From: Spirochaetales bacterium
GTDB taxonomy: Bacteria; Spirochaetota; Spirochaetia; JABEVK01
Assembly: GCA_013043995.1 (NCBI GenBank)
Contig: JABEVL010000293.1
Location: 1 to 6,957, forward strand
Direction: 5' to 3'
DNA length: 6,957 nt
Shown here: one piece after another, positions 1 through 6,324 of the stretch
Numbering within the stretch: position 1 is the stretch's first letter
Layout: every line of letters starts with the position of its first letter
Made by a program: the position numbers and the translations under genes
The notes under the pieces: generated by a model
What the model was told of the DNA's origin: nothing
Databases searched by the model: none
What the model saw: only the letters and a program-made list of their open reading frames with translations

Positions 1-3000
1 GCCCTGTGAAAGGCCGAGATGGAGCGTTCGATGTAGTGAGCGGCCTTACTCCCTGGCTCGCTCGCAAGTTGGGCAAGCTCAAGAAAACCAAAGATTCCAC
101 CTAACAGATTGTTGAAATCGTGGGCTATGCCTCCCGCCAAAACTCCCAACGATTCGAGCCGCTGGGAATTCAGAAGCGACTGTTCCATTCTCCGGCGTTC
201 CGTGAGGTCTTGAGCTACACCGATCGTGCACGAAATTCCTTGACGGGGTGCTTGGGCCAAATCCAAGCGAACAGGAAAAAAACTTCCGTCTTTTTTTCTT
301 CCGACGAGATCGGCCCAGCTGGACTCAAAATTGCCGGCCTGAAGAGCTTGAAAAAGTCTTCGCGCCGAATCAAGACTGTCGGGGGAAAAGAGGTCGTCCC
401 AGTTCAAGTTTTCCAAAACGTCCAAGGATGAGAAGCCGAAAATTTCGGCAAAGGCAGCATTGGCACGGCGCACGCGGCCGCCTTCGAGTTGAAAAAAGCC
501 CAGAGGAGCGGCTTCAAACAGAGCTCGAAATTGTGATTCACTTTCCTTGACGGCCTGTTGAGCCTGGATCAGGTCCGAAATATCCCTTGTTACCATCACG
601 GCACCATTGAAATTGCCTTTTGCATCAAGCCTTCGGGACATTCGCGAACTAAAGGTTTTCTGACTGGCCGATAGGCTGAACGTCCAGGAGCAAACTGAAT
701 CTCCTCCGGCTAATTTCGCCAGGGCTTCATTTTGTTGGGTTCGGGCTTCGGGGGAAAGGTTGAGAATTTGGTCAAATCGATTTTCATGGCTGGCCGCGGG
801 GAAAAGTTCGACAACCCGTCCTTCCTTGTCCAAAACGGTCACCCAGTCGTCGATCGACCTGAGAGTCGACCTGTAGAGGTCTTCACTTAGCCTCAGGGCC
901 TCAAGAGCCTCGGTTTGTTCGGTAATATCTTCAAAAAAGAGGGCAAAGCGGTCTTGCCCTGAAGGGTAAATCCACACGTGGAGGTGACGTTTGAGCGACG
1001 CGTTGTACACCTTGCTGGATTCAGGTTGCCCCGTTCGAACGACTCTTTCTTGGACCTCGGTCCACCAGGTTTCAATCGAAGGAAGAACCAGACTTCCGCG
1101 ATTCCCGATCGCGTCTTTTTGACGGACGCCCATCATGGTTTCAAAGGCAGGGTTGATGCCAAGAACCAGAAAGTCCGTGCACTTCCCCTGGACATCCCGC
1201 AGCAGTTCTCCTGCCAGAACGGGAACAGGAAGATTCTCAAAAAGGAGACGATATTTTTCTTCGCCTTCGCGCAGATTTTTTTCGGCTTTTTTAAGGTCGC
1301 TGATGTCGGTAAAGGTCATCACGACACCTTCGATTCGGTCCTCCAGGGTACGGTAGGGGAGAATTCGATGAAGAAAAACTCTGCCGTCTTGTGTGGAAAA
1401 TTCCCGCTCCACGGGCGTCAGATTGAGTAAGACCGACTGAACCCGAGTTTCAATTTCAGGTTCGTCCAAGGCTTCGCTGAAGGCTGTGATCGACCGTCCC
1501 AGATCGTTCTCAATTACGGGGATGACGCTGGTGGTTTCTGCTGTAAATCGTAAAATACGCAGAGATCGGTCAAGAAAAACGATCCCGATCCGCGCGCTGT
1601 GCACAAAGTTAAAAATATCGTTGTTGACCCGACTCAGCTCATCGATTCTGTTCGAGTAGGCCAAGTTGAGGTTGCCAAGCTCTTCGTTGGTTGCCTGAAG
1701 TTCTTCTTTGGAAGACTCCAGTTCTTCGTTGGCACTTTGCAGTTCTTCGTTGATCGACTGGGTTTCTTCGTTGCTGGCCGTCAGCAGGGCGTTCGCCTGC
1801 TCGAGTTTTTGAACGGTGTTTCTCAGATAAATACGGGTTTCTTGAAGTTCGCGTTCCAGTTCGGCGATTTTGGCATCCTGAGGGTTCCTGGCTGGGCCTC
1901 GGCGTTTGGGGCGTTCCACAGGCACGCTAAGAACCTGGAAAACAGTCAGAAAGTGAGGACCGGCCAAAAGAGAATTTTCGACGGGATAGATGATCGCCTG
2001 AATAATTTTAGGCGAGGTAGGGGCAATCCGAATTTTGTCTGTCGTGACGGTTTGGTGCGAAGAGCTCGCCATCGCCAGGGCATTTGCCAGGGGGATCCGC
2101 AGTGTTTCGATCGCATTATCCACGATGTGGTTCGACGGCCTGCCGTTTCGGCGCTGAAAAATTTCAGTTGTGTCGCCCAGGATGAACAGGATCTCCCCCT
2201 GAGAGTCAACAAGAACCGTTGTCGGGTAGTGCTTACCCGCGACAAGTTCCAGGACAAGATCTTGAATGATCTGTTCTCGGGGTGCTTTGTCGTGGTTGGG
2301 CATGGTGACTTTCCTTTCTGGGAGATGAGTGACGCCATTGAAAATGACAATAGGGGGCCGTGGGCCTGGTTTTCTCCGAAAAATTTTTGCTTTTTTGTCT
2401 GCGGCAACAAACCAAGGAGACCGCGCCTCGATCGATTCGGAGCTTCCCAGGAAAAGTATTCCCGAAGGAGCCAGCGAGTAGGCAAACAAAGCCGTAAGAG
2501 TTTTTTGGACCTCGGAATTTAAATAAATCATTAAGTTACGGCAGCTTAGTAGGTCAATACGGGGGTAGGGAGGGTCGGCAAGGAGGTTTTGAGGAGCAAA
2601 GATCACGTTTTCTCGCAAGGTCTTCTTGATCCTCCAACCGCCGTTATCCGCGTCAAACCAGGTTTTTAAGCGTTGGGGGCTCAGTCCGCTCACCGAATTG
2701 GCTGAGTACCAACCTCGGCGCGCTATCTCGATGGCCCGAATGTCGATATCAGATGCAAAAAACGCAATATTTCCTTTGAAATTGGTTGTTTGCGCCGCCT
2801 CGTGGGCGAGTATGACCAACGAATACACCTCTTCGCCCGTTGAGCAGGCGGGTACCCACGCCCGAAAAGAATCCGAGGACGAATCCTTCTGTTCGAGCAA
2901 CCTTTCCAGCTCCTGTTGCAGGGCTTCATACGCTTCTTGATCCCTGAAAAAGGAAGTTACACCGATGAGAATTGTTTGAAAAAGGGCTTCTTTTTCTGCA

Positions 3001-3197
3001 GGGTTGTTAAAAAGGTAGTCGACGTAGGCATCGCTGTCCAAGTGTGGAAAGTTGTCTTTTCGGGCTTGGAGACGGCGAATAAAGGTGCTCGTTTTATACA
3101 AAGAAAAATCACAGCCCGTGGAAGACTGTAAAATACCGATGATGGTCCTGAGTGCTGTGAGAGAAAAATCGCAAGTGACATCGGCATCATCAGACAT
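1..3197 (-). CDS. CheR-type methyltransferase / multi-PAS / histidine kinase fusion, 3' end cut by window
   Basis: The frame is open for 1065 codons from ATG 3197 to the window edge with no stop. Seen in order: a CheR-like methyltransferase at about residues 8-280, with YKTSTFIRR (34-42), VTSFFRD (80-86), the SAM-site motif ACSTGEEVYS (117-126), SDIDIRAIEIARRG and DLLSCRNLMIYL (215-226); a PAS-like segment (about 320-425); a coiled coil (445-520); a PAS domain of the type found in CheB-CheR fusions, ending RILPYRTLEDRIEGVV (about 522-640); three further PAS domains (about 646-765, 770-880, 886-1000); and the HisKA phosphoacceptor motif GGIAHDFNNLL with His1026 (codon 120-122). HATPase, and possibly receiver domains, would lie beyond base 1. 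No membrane segment is visible, so a cytoplasmic sensor is likely. Relatives usually carry an N-terminal CheB methylesterase; here it is absent. The signal sensed is unknown. The family assignment is firm; the role in chemotaxis or other signalling is inferred. Confidence 0.93.
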   Translation of the reverse strand, partial: MSDDADVTCDFSLTALRTIIGILQSSTGCDFSLYKTSTFIRRLQARKDNFPHLDSDAYVDYLFNNPAEKEALFQTILIGVTSFFRDQEAYEALQQELERLLEQKDSSSDSFRAWVPACSTGEEVYSLVILAHEAAQTTNFKGNIAFFASDIDIRAIEIARRGWYSANSVSGLSPQRLKTWFDADNGGWRIKKTLRENVIFAPQNLLADPPYPRIDLLSCRNLMIYLNSEVQKTLTALFAYSLAPSGILFLGSSESIEARSPWFVAADKKAKIFRRKPGPRPPIVIFNGVTHLPERKVTMPNHDKAPREQIIQDLVLELVAGKHYPTTVLVDSQGEILFILGDTTEIFQRRNGRPSNHIVDNAIETLRIPLANALAMASSSHQTVTTDKIRIAPTSPKIIQAIIYPVENSLLAGPHFLTVFQVLSVPVERPKRRGPARNPQDAKIAELERELQETRIYLRNTVQKLEQANALLTASNEETQSINEELQSANEELESSKEELQATNEELGNLNLAYSNRIDELSRVNNDIFNFVHSARIGIVFLDRSLRILRFTAETTSVIPVIENDLGRSITAFSEALDEPEIETRVQSVLLNLTPVEREFSTQDGRVFLHRILPYRTLEDRIEGVVMTFTDISDLKKAEKNLREGEEKYRLLFENLPVPVLAGELLRDVQGKCTDFLVLGINPAFETMMGVRQKDAIGNRGSLVLPSIETWWTEVQERVVRTGQPESSKVYNASLKRHLHVWIYPSGQDRFALFFEDITEQTEALEALRLSEDLYRSTLRSIDDWVTVLDKEGRVVELFPAASHENRFDQILNLSPEARTQQNEALAKLAGGDSVCSWTFSLSASQKTFSSRMSRRLDAKGNFNGAVMVTRDISDLIQAQQAVKESESQFRALFEAAPLGFFQLEGGRVRRANAAFAEIFGFSSLDVLENLNWDDLFSPDSLDSARRLFQALQAGNFESSWADLVGRKKDGSFFPVRLDLAQAPRQGISCTIGVAQDLTERRRMEQSLLNSQRLESLGVLAGGIAHDFNNLLGGIFGFLELAQLASEPGSKAAHYIERSISAFHR
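1668..1772 (-). repeat. Five tandem heptads (21-base units) coding the kinase coiled coil
   Basis: Residues 476-510 of the kinase consist of five consecutive seven-residue units: NEETQSI, NEELQSA, NEELESS, KEELQAT and NEELGNL. At DNA level this is a degenerate 21-base tandem repeat, read on the plus strand as recurrent ttcttcgttg blocks. It joins the methyltransferase part to the first full PAS domain and should form a parallel helical linker. Similar NEEL-type helices are known in CheB-CheR-PAS kinases, so the element is expected for the family, though its regularity makes it prone to copy-number change. Confidence 0.85.
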
Positions 3198-3203
3198 ACC
3201 TCC
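3198..3203 (-). promoter_or_regulatory. Shine-Dalgarno GGAGGT touching the kinase start codon
   Basis: On the minus strand GGAGGT is followed immediately by ATG (3197-3195), leaving no spacer. A perfect anti-SD match this close is normally poor for initiation. The frame is open upstream only to a TGA at 3251-3249 and offers just CTG (3224) or ATT/ATA as rare alternative starts. Downstream in frame there is no ATG or GTG before the CheR domain begins. ATG 3197 is therefore the best start, but translation may be weak or controlled. Confidence 0.55.
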
Positions 3204-3389
3204 ACCAGTTTGAAACCTGAACAGATGTTTGTCAATCTTTAATATTTTTCAAAGAATCTTTTAGAGGAAAATTTGAACGGATGCGTCCATACAGTTTTGC
3301 TAAGTTTCTTAAGGTGATGGAAGGGGGAAAACGCCGCCAAAACAAATCGTTCTGGGTGCGCTGTACCCCCGGTCAGGACGGAAGCGCGG
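3198..3389. other. 192-base gap between the TPR-protein gene and the kinase gene
   Basis: This is the only sizeable non-coding interval. The part nearest the kinase (about 3230-3275) is AT-rich and probably carries its promoter. A perfect TTGACA reads on the minus strand at 3235-3230, but the hexamer 17 bases on is CAAACT, a poor -10, and the start would fall at the ribosome site, so I cannot name a convincing promoter. I see no strong hairpin followed by a T-run that would terminate the upstream gene; the best stem is four base pairs (GGGT/ACCC, 3354-3368). Whether the kinase is read from the upstream transcript is open. Confidence 0.5.
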
Positions 3390-4544
3390 TCATGGAAGAC
3401 CTGCAAGCAAGGGTTGCGTCAAGCTGGTGTAGGTGGCGGGTGCAGCCTTTGCAGCAGCTTCGAGGTGAGTTCGTGCCTGAATCCAGTCCTTTGTTTGGAA
3501 CGCCGTCAGCCCCAGGGCGTAGTCCAAGAGGCCCGCGGGGGCTTCGTTCCAAAAGGTTTGGGCTCTTTGGTAAAACTGTTCCGCAAGGGGGAAGTCTTGG
3601 GCTTCGTAAGCGGCCAGTCCGGCCAGGTAGAGTACAGGACCGTCGTTGGGTCTGAGTTCCAGTGCCTGGGCTAAAAACCCTGCGGCCAGCCGGCCTTTTT
3701 GAACTTTGAGCTGATTCTCGGCCTGCTGAAGAAGTGAACCAAAACCGGGATGAGCCTTCCACCAGTCGAGGCAGTCCTGAGCTATCTGGGGGAGCGGTTT
3801 GATGGACTTTAAGCGGGCCAGAGCCAAACTGGAGTTCGTCTGGGCGTCTGTCGAAGCGGGGTTGGACAGATCCGCCAGGATTGCACCAAACGCCCGGGCG
3901 TAGGCGGGATCGCTGGTGTTCATGAGGAATGTCACGAACGCCCAGGCATCTTTTTCTTTACCGGCAGGGAGTTTGGGGCCGAGCAAGTGTTCTAGATCGG
4001 GACCCTTGTCGCCCCAAGCGGCTAGAACGTCGTCAGCGAAAATGCGGTGGGTCCCAAATTGCCAGTCGGGCTGCTTCCCTCCGATGTCCCAAAAGTAATA
4101 GGCCAAACCGGTTTCGATCCAGGCGGGAGGATGGGGAACGATGCTCCAAAACCACTGCAGAAAGCCCTGAAAAGCCCAGGACGATTCCTTGTCGGGAGCG
4201 TTCCAAGCGTCAAGAACGTTGCGTTGTGGGTCGGAAAAGGAAAGAGCTACAAAGTCGCTGGCCGCCGGCCCTACAAGAGGACCGACAGCTTTGAGATAAC
4301 TTTTTTTGTCGGCGTAAAGGTTGACTTTAAAGACGGCGTTGGGTTTCGTTGAGATCTGCAGGACGGCTTCAAAGCGGGCGTAGAGGGACTCCAAAAGATC
4401 GGCTGCTCTTTGGCCGTCCACAGCCCCCGCCCATGAGGTCACTTCGTAATGCGTGGAGTGGATGACCACAGGAGCTGTCTCGTCCGAACCCCAAAGCCAG
4501 GAGGCTCCCAACAAAAAAAACATCAGCGTTGAAACTTTCCGCAT
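3390..4544 (-). CDS. Exported TPR-repeat protein with a degenerate gluzincin (peptidase-MA-like) domain
   Basis: The product has 384 residues. The N-terminus has basic residues (MRK), a hydrophobic stretch (5-18) and a small-residue cleavage region near Gly19-Ser20, and there is no lipobox Cys, so export to the periplasm is likely. Residues about 28-220 resemble peptidase-MA-like proteins: a strand-rich start, a helix (120-133), then PPAWIETGLAYYF (139-151), which matches the family's 'P-x-W-L-x-E-G-L-A-E-Y-F' segment. The zinc motif HEXXH expected just before it appears as QGFLQ (126-130), so catalysis is doubtful. Residues about 265-375 form helical pairs with TPR character (for example LYLAGLAAYEAQDFPLAEQF). 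It lies 30 bases after the NTPase gene and is probably in the same operon. Function is unknown. TPRs suggest protein binding in the envelope; this is inference. The start is supported by a good ribosome site. Confidence 0.85.
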   Translation of the reverse strand: MRKVSTLMFFLLGASWLWGSDETAPVVIHSTHYEVTSWAGAVDGQRAADLLESLYARFEAVLQISTKPNAVFKVNLYADKKSYLKAVGPLVGPAASDFVALSFSDPQRNVLDAWNAPDKESSWAFQGFLQWFWSIVPHPPAWIETGLAYYFWDIGGKQPDWQFGTHRIFADDVLAAWGDKGPDLEHLLGPKLPAGKEKDAWAFVTFLMNTSDPAYARAFGAILADLSNPASTDAQTNSSLALARLKSIKPLPQIAQDCLDWWKAHPGFGSLLQQAENQLKVQKGRLAAGFLAQALELRPNDGPVLYLAGLAAYEAQDFPLAEQFYQRAQTFWNEAPAGLLDYALGLTAFQTKDWIQARTHLEAAAKAAPATYTSLTQPLLAGLP

Positions 4545-4549
4545 TTTTT

Positions 4550-4555
4550 CCTCCC
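4550..4555 (-). promoter_or_regulatory. Shine-Dalgarno GGGAGG of the TPR-protein gene
   Basis: GGGAGG on the minus strand lies five A residues before ATG 4544. This fixes the start of the exported protein and sits inside the 30-base gap after the NTPase stop codon. There is no room for a separate full promoter between the genes except inside the upstream coding sequence, so co-transcription is likely. Confidence 0.8.
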
Positions 4556-4574
4556 GAAAACCCTTGTAAGGATT

Positions 4575-5402
4575 CTACATGATTCTTCTGATTTCAACAT
4601 CGACACCCGAAATTTCCAGTCCTGTGTAGCGTTCAAGGTGATTTTTGACAAAGTTCTGGAGTGCCTGGAGGTGATGAGGAAGGTCGCGTCCGTAGGGAGC
4701 GTCGAGGGTGAGTTCGATCCGCCACAGCTTGCGGCGGGAAAATAAACGCAACTTGACGACCGCCAGGTCCGCGTCAAATTCGTCAACACAGTGCAGAACC
4801 ATCTCGCGTAAGCCTGTCTCAGTGAGGGCTATCCTTCCCGTGTTATGAAAGACAGGGCGGACCATGGTTTTCTCAAAATTCGATTTGCCCTGCACTGTAA
4901 ACGACCCCAGGATAATCGAAGGGTGTTGACGGCTCACCTCAAGGGTCGGTGCTGGAATCACGTGCCGGCCCCGACGTCTTTGTTTTTCAGCTTCCTGAAT
5001 TTCAGCGTCCGTCGCGACGTCTTCAATTTTGATGACCTTGTCGATGTCCGGGAGACCTAAACGTTCTAATAGTAAACGAACCATCCGTAGAGAGGTTCCA
5101 AGGACAAGCACGCGCGTCACTGTTTCTTTTTTGATCGCTTCACTGACCTCAAGCCGGTGCTGCGGGTCGTCGAAAACCGCCGTTTTGATCGCACTGAGGT
5201 AGTTTTTTTCGCTTTTGGCCGATCTTCCTGCGATAAGGGCGCCGTCGCGTATCAAAAGTCCATCGTCGACGATCAGATGGATGTGGTAACGCTCGGCGAT
5301 CAGCCTAGCCCGAAAGCTCTTTCCTGTCCCACTTTTTCCTATGAGGGCAAAAACACGCAGCCCCACAACTTTTCGCAGGAAGTTTTCAAGAAGTCTGGTC
5401 AT
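4575..5402 (-). CDS. P-loop NTPase fused to an Asp23/Gls24-like C-terminal domain
   Basis: The product has 275 residues from ATG 5402; a TTG at 5405 would add one residue, and a TAG at 5417-5415 closes the frame upstream. It opens with a Walker A motif GKSGTGKS (22-29) and a Walker-B-like LIVDDGLLI (43-51). These are followed by segments I recall as conserved in an uncharacterised family: AGRSAKSEKN, LVLGTSLRMV (100-109), IEDVAT (126-131) and GRHVIPAPTLEVSR (145-158). After VRPVFHNTGRIALTE (181-195) the last 85 or so residues follow the Asp23/alkaline-shock pattern, ending in helix ALQNFVKNHLERYTGLE and strand VDVEIR. No signal peptide or membrane segment is seen, so it is cytoplasmic. It is probably co-transcribed with the exported TPR protein. 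The substrate and process are not known; Asp23 proteins in Gram-positive bacteria are envelope-stress associated, but carrying that role over here would be a guess. No Shine-Dalgarno is visible at its start. Confidence 0.85.
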   Translation of the reverse strand: MTRLLENFLRKVVGLRVFALIGKSGTGKSFRARLIAERYHIHLIVDDGLLIRDGALIAGRSAKSEKNYLSAIKTAVFDDPQHRLEVSEAIKKETVTRVLVLGTSLRMVRLLLERLGLPDIDKVIKIEDVATDAEIQEAEKQRRRGRHVIPAPTLEVSRQHPSIILGSFTVQGKSNFEKTMVRPVFHNTGRIALTETGLREMVLHCVDEFDADLAVVKLRLFSRRKLWRIELTLDAPYGRDLPHHLQALQNFVKNHLERYTGLEISGVDVEIRRIM

Positions 5403-5433
5403 CAAGGTCGAATTCTACTATAAAAATGAGGTT
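5403..5433. promoter_or_regulatory. 31-base divergent control region with back-to-back -10-like elements
   Basis: Two divergent genes start 31 bases apart. The A/T block 5416-5427 reads TATAGT on the minus strand (5422-5417) and TATAAA on the plus strand (5419-5424). For the plus strand, TGGTCA (5396-5401) lies 17 bases upstream, matching four of six -35 positions but inside the NTPase coding sequence. No good -35 is seen for the minus strand. Starts predicted from these boxes would give leaders under ten bases, so the true promoters may instead lie within the opposing genes. This is a sequence-based inference only. Confidence 0.4.
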
Positions 5434-6324
5434 GTGAAAGCCTTTCACCGTTTTTTCATAGCCGTTTTTTTACTTTTTTATGCCCTTCCGTTTTTTCTTC
5501 AGGCTCAAACGGACTCCTTTCCTCACGCCATCGCGTCAGTCAGCCTCATGACGGACGAGTACCTTGTCAATCTTGTTCCCCCTTCGCGGATCGCCGCCTT
5601 GAGTCTCGATGCCGACAACCCCGAGCTTTCAAACATCGTCCAACAGGCCCGTTTGGTCCAGGGGCGTGTCCGGCTCGATGCTGAAAGGCTACTCCAGATC
5701 AATCCTGACCTGATCCTTGCACCTGATTGGGCCGATCCGCGTGAAATCCAATTTTTGCGCGACCGAGGTTTGAAGGTTGAAGTCGTTCAGACCCCCAGGA
5801 CTTGGTCCCAGGTGCTCGGCCTTGTCGTGCGTTTGGGGCAGATCCTCAAGGTCCCCGACCGGGCACGACGCTGGCTGGCTTCGATTCAACGGCGTGTTTC
5901 AATTCTTCGGCAACGTTCGGCCGACGTTCCCCTGGAAAATCGCCCCACTTTTTTGGAATTCAACGAATGGGGGACCAGCATGACCAAAGGAAGCTTGTGG
6001 CCCTCTATTCTGCGTTTGGCAGGCGTACGAAACGCAGCGGCGGATCTGCAAGCCGACCGTTGGGGAGAAGCACCCCTGTCGCTGGAAACACTCTTAACCT
6101 TGAATCCTGACTGGCTGGTCCTGCCCAGCGAAGCGTCTTTGAAACTATTTGGTCGTGCTTCCTGGCTTTCACATCTGCGTGCCGATCCGGTTTACTCCCA
6201 ACTTAAAGCCGTTCGCCAAGGGCACGTCCTTGAGCTTCCTGAACGGTGGAAAACGACCACGACTCCCTACATTCTCGAAGCAGCAGAGGTAATCAGCCAT
6301 GCGGCGTATCCGAACCTTCCGTGA
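5434..6324 (+). CDS. Periplasmic substrate-binding protein of an iron-chelate/cobalamin-type ABC importer
   Basis: From GTG 5434 the product is 296 residues. This start follows GAGG (5428-5431) and gives a clean signal peptide: MKAFHR, a hydrophobic core (7-22) and cleavage likely after Ala24 (LQA/QT). An in-frame ATG at 5341 would add 31 residues overlapping the divergent gene and bury the signal peptide, so it is less likely. The mature part fits the Peripla_BP_2 (BtuF/FecB/TroA-like) fold: ASVSLMTDEYLVNLVPPSRIAAL (about 34-56), INPDLILAP (89-97), a long linking helix (about 123-163), LRLAGVRNAA (193-202), SLETLLTLNPDWLVLP (216-231), and VLELPERWKTTTTPYILEAAEVI at the C-terminus. It should capture a ligand in the periplasm and deliver it to the permease encoded next. 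The ligand cannot be read from sequence; the 'DE-LL--L-PP-RI-ALS' start recalls BtuF-like members, but siderophore or heme is equally possible. No cobalamin riboswitch fits the short upstream gap. Confidence 0.9.
   Translation: MKAFHRFFIAVFLLFYALPFFLQAQTDSFPHAIASVSLMTDEYLVNLVPPSRIAALSLDADNPELSNIVQQARLVQGRVRLDAERLLQINPDLILAPDWADPREIQFLRDRGLKVEVVQTPRTWSQVLGLVVRLGQILKVPDRARRWLASIQRRVSILRQRSADVPLENRPTFLEFNEWGTSMTKGSLWPSILRLAGVRNAAADLQADRWGEAPLSLETLLTLNPDWLVLPSEASLKLFGRASWLSHLRADPVYSQLKAVRQGHVLELPERWKTTTTPYILEAAEVISHAAYPNLP
6285..6290 (+). promoter_or_regulatory. Shine-Dalgarno AGAGGT of the permease gene, inside the binding-protein gene
   Basis: AGAGGT ends eight bases before ATG 6299 and lies within the last codons of the binding-protein gene. 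It supports the overlapping ATG as the permease start rather than the in-frame ATG at 6341, and it fits translational coupling of the two transporter genes. Confidence 0.6.

Noticed and set aside
1599..2522. Long plus-strand open frame opposite the kinase (307 codons)
   Set aside because: It mirrors the coiled-coil and methyltransferase coding region, its product is repetitive Phe-rich sequence with no known motif, and the minus strand has clear family motifs throughout.
3230..3235. Perfect TTGACA on the minus strand upstream of the kinase
   Set aside because: At 17 bases the partner hexamer is CAAACT, and neighbouring spacings are no better; transcription would also begin at the ribosome site. 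Probably chance in an AT-rich stretch.
3279..3288. Near-palindrome ggatgcgtcc as an operator
   Set aside because: Only ten bases with a mismatch in the core, present once, and no second half-site nearby.
3354..3368. GGGT/ACCC hairpin after the TPR-protein gene as a terminator
   Set aside because: Only four base pairs with a seven-base loop, and no T-run follows on the minus strand.
3281..3655. Plus-strand open frame starting in the 192-base gap (124 codons)
   Set aside because: Two thirds lies opposite the TPR-protein gene, there is no recognisable domain, and composition looks like antisense of that gene.
5341..5433. N-terminal extension of the binding protein from ATG 5341
   Set aside because: It is antisense to the first codons of the NTPase gene and would place 31 mostly charged residues before an obvious signal peptide.
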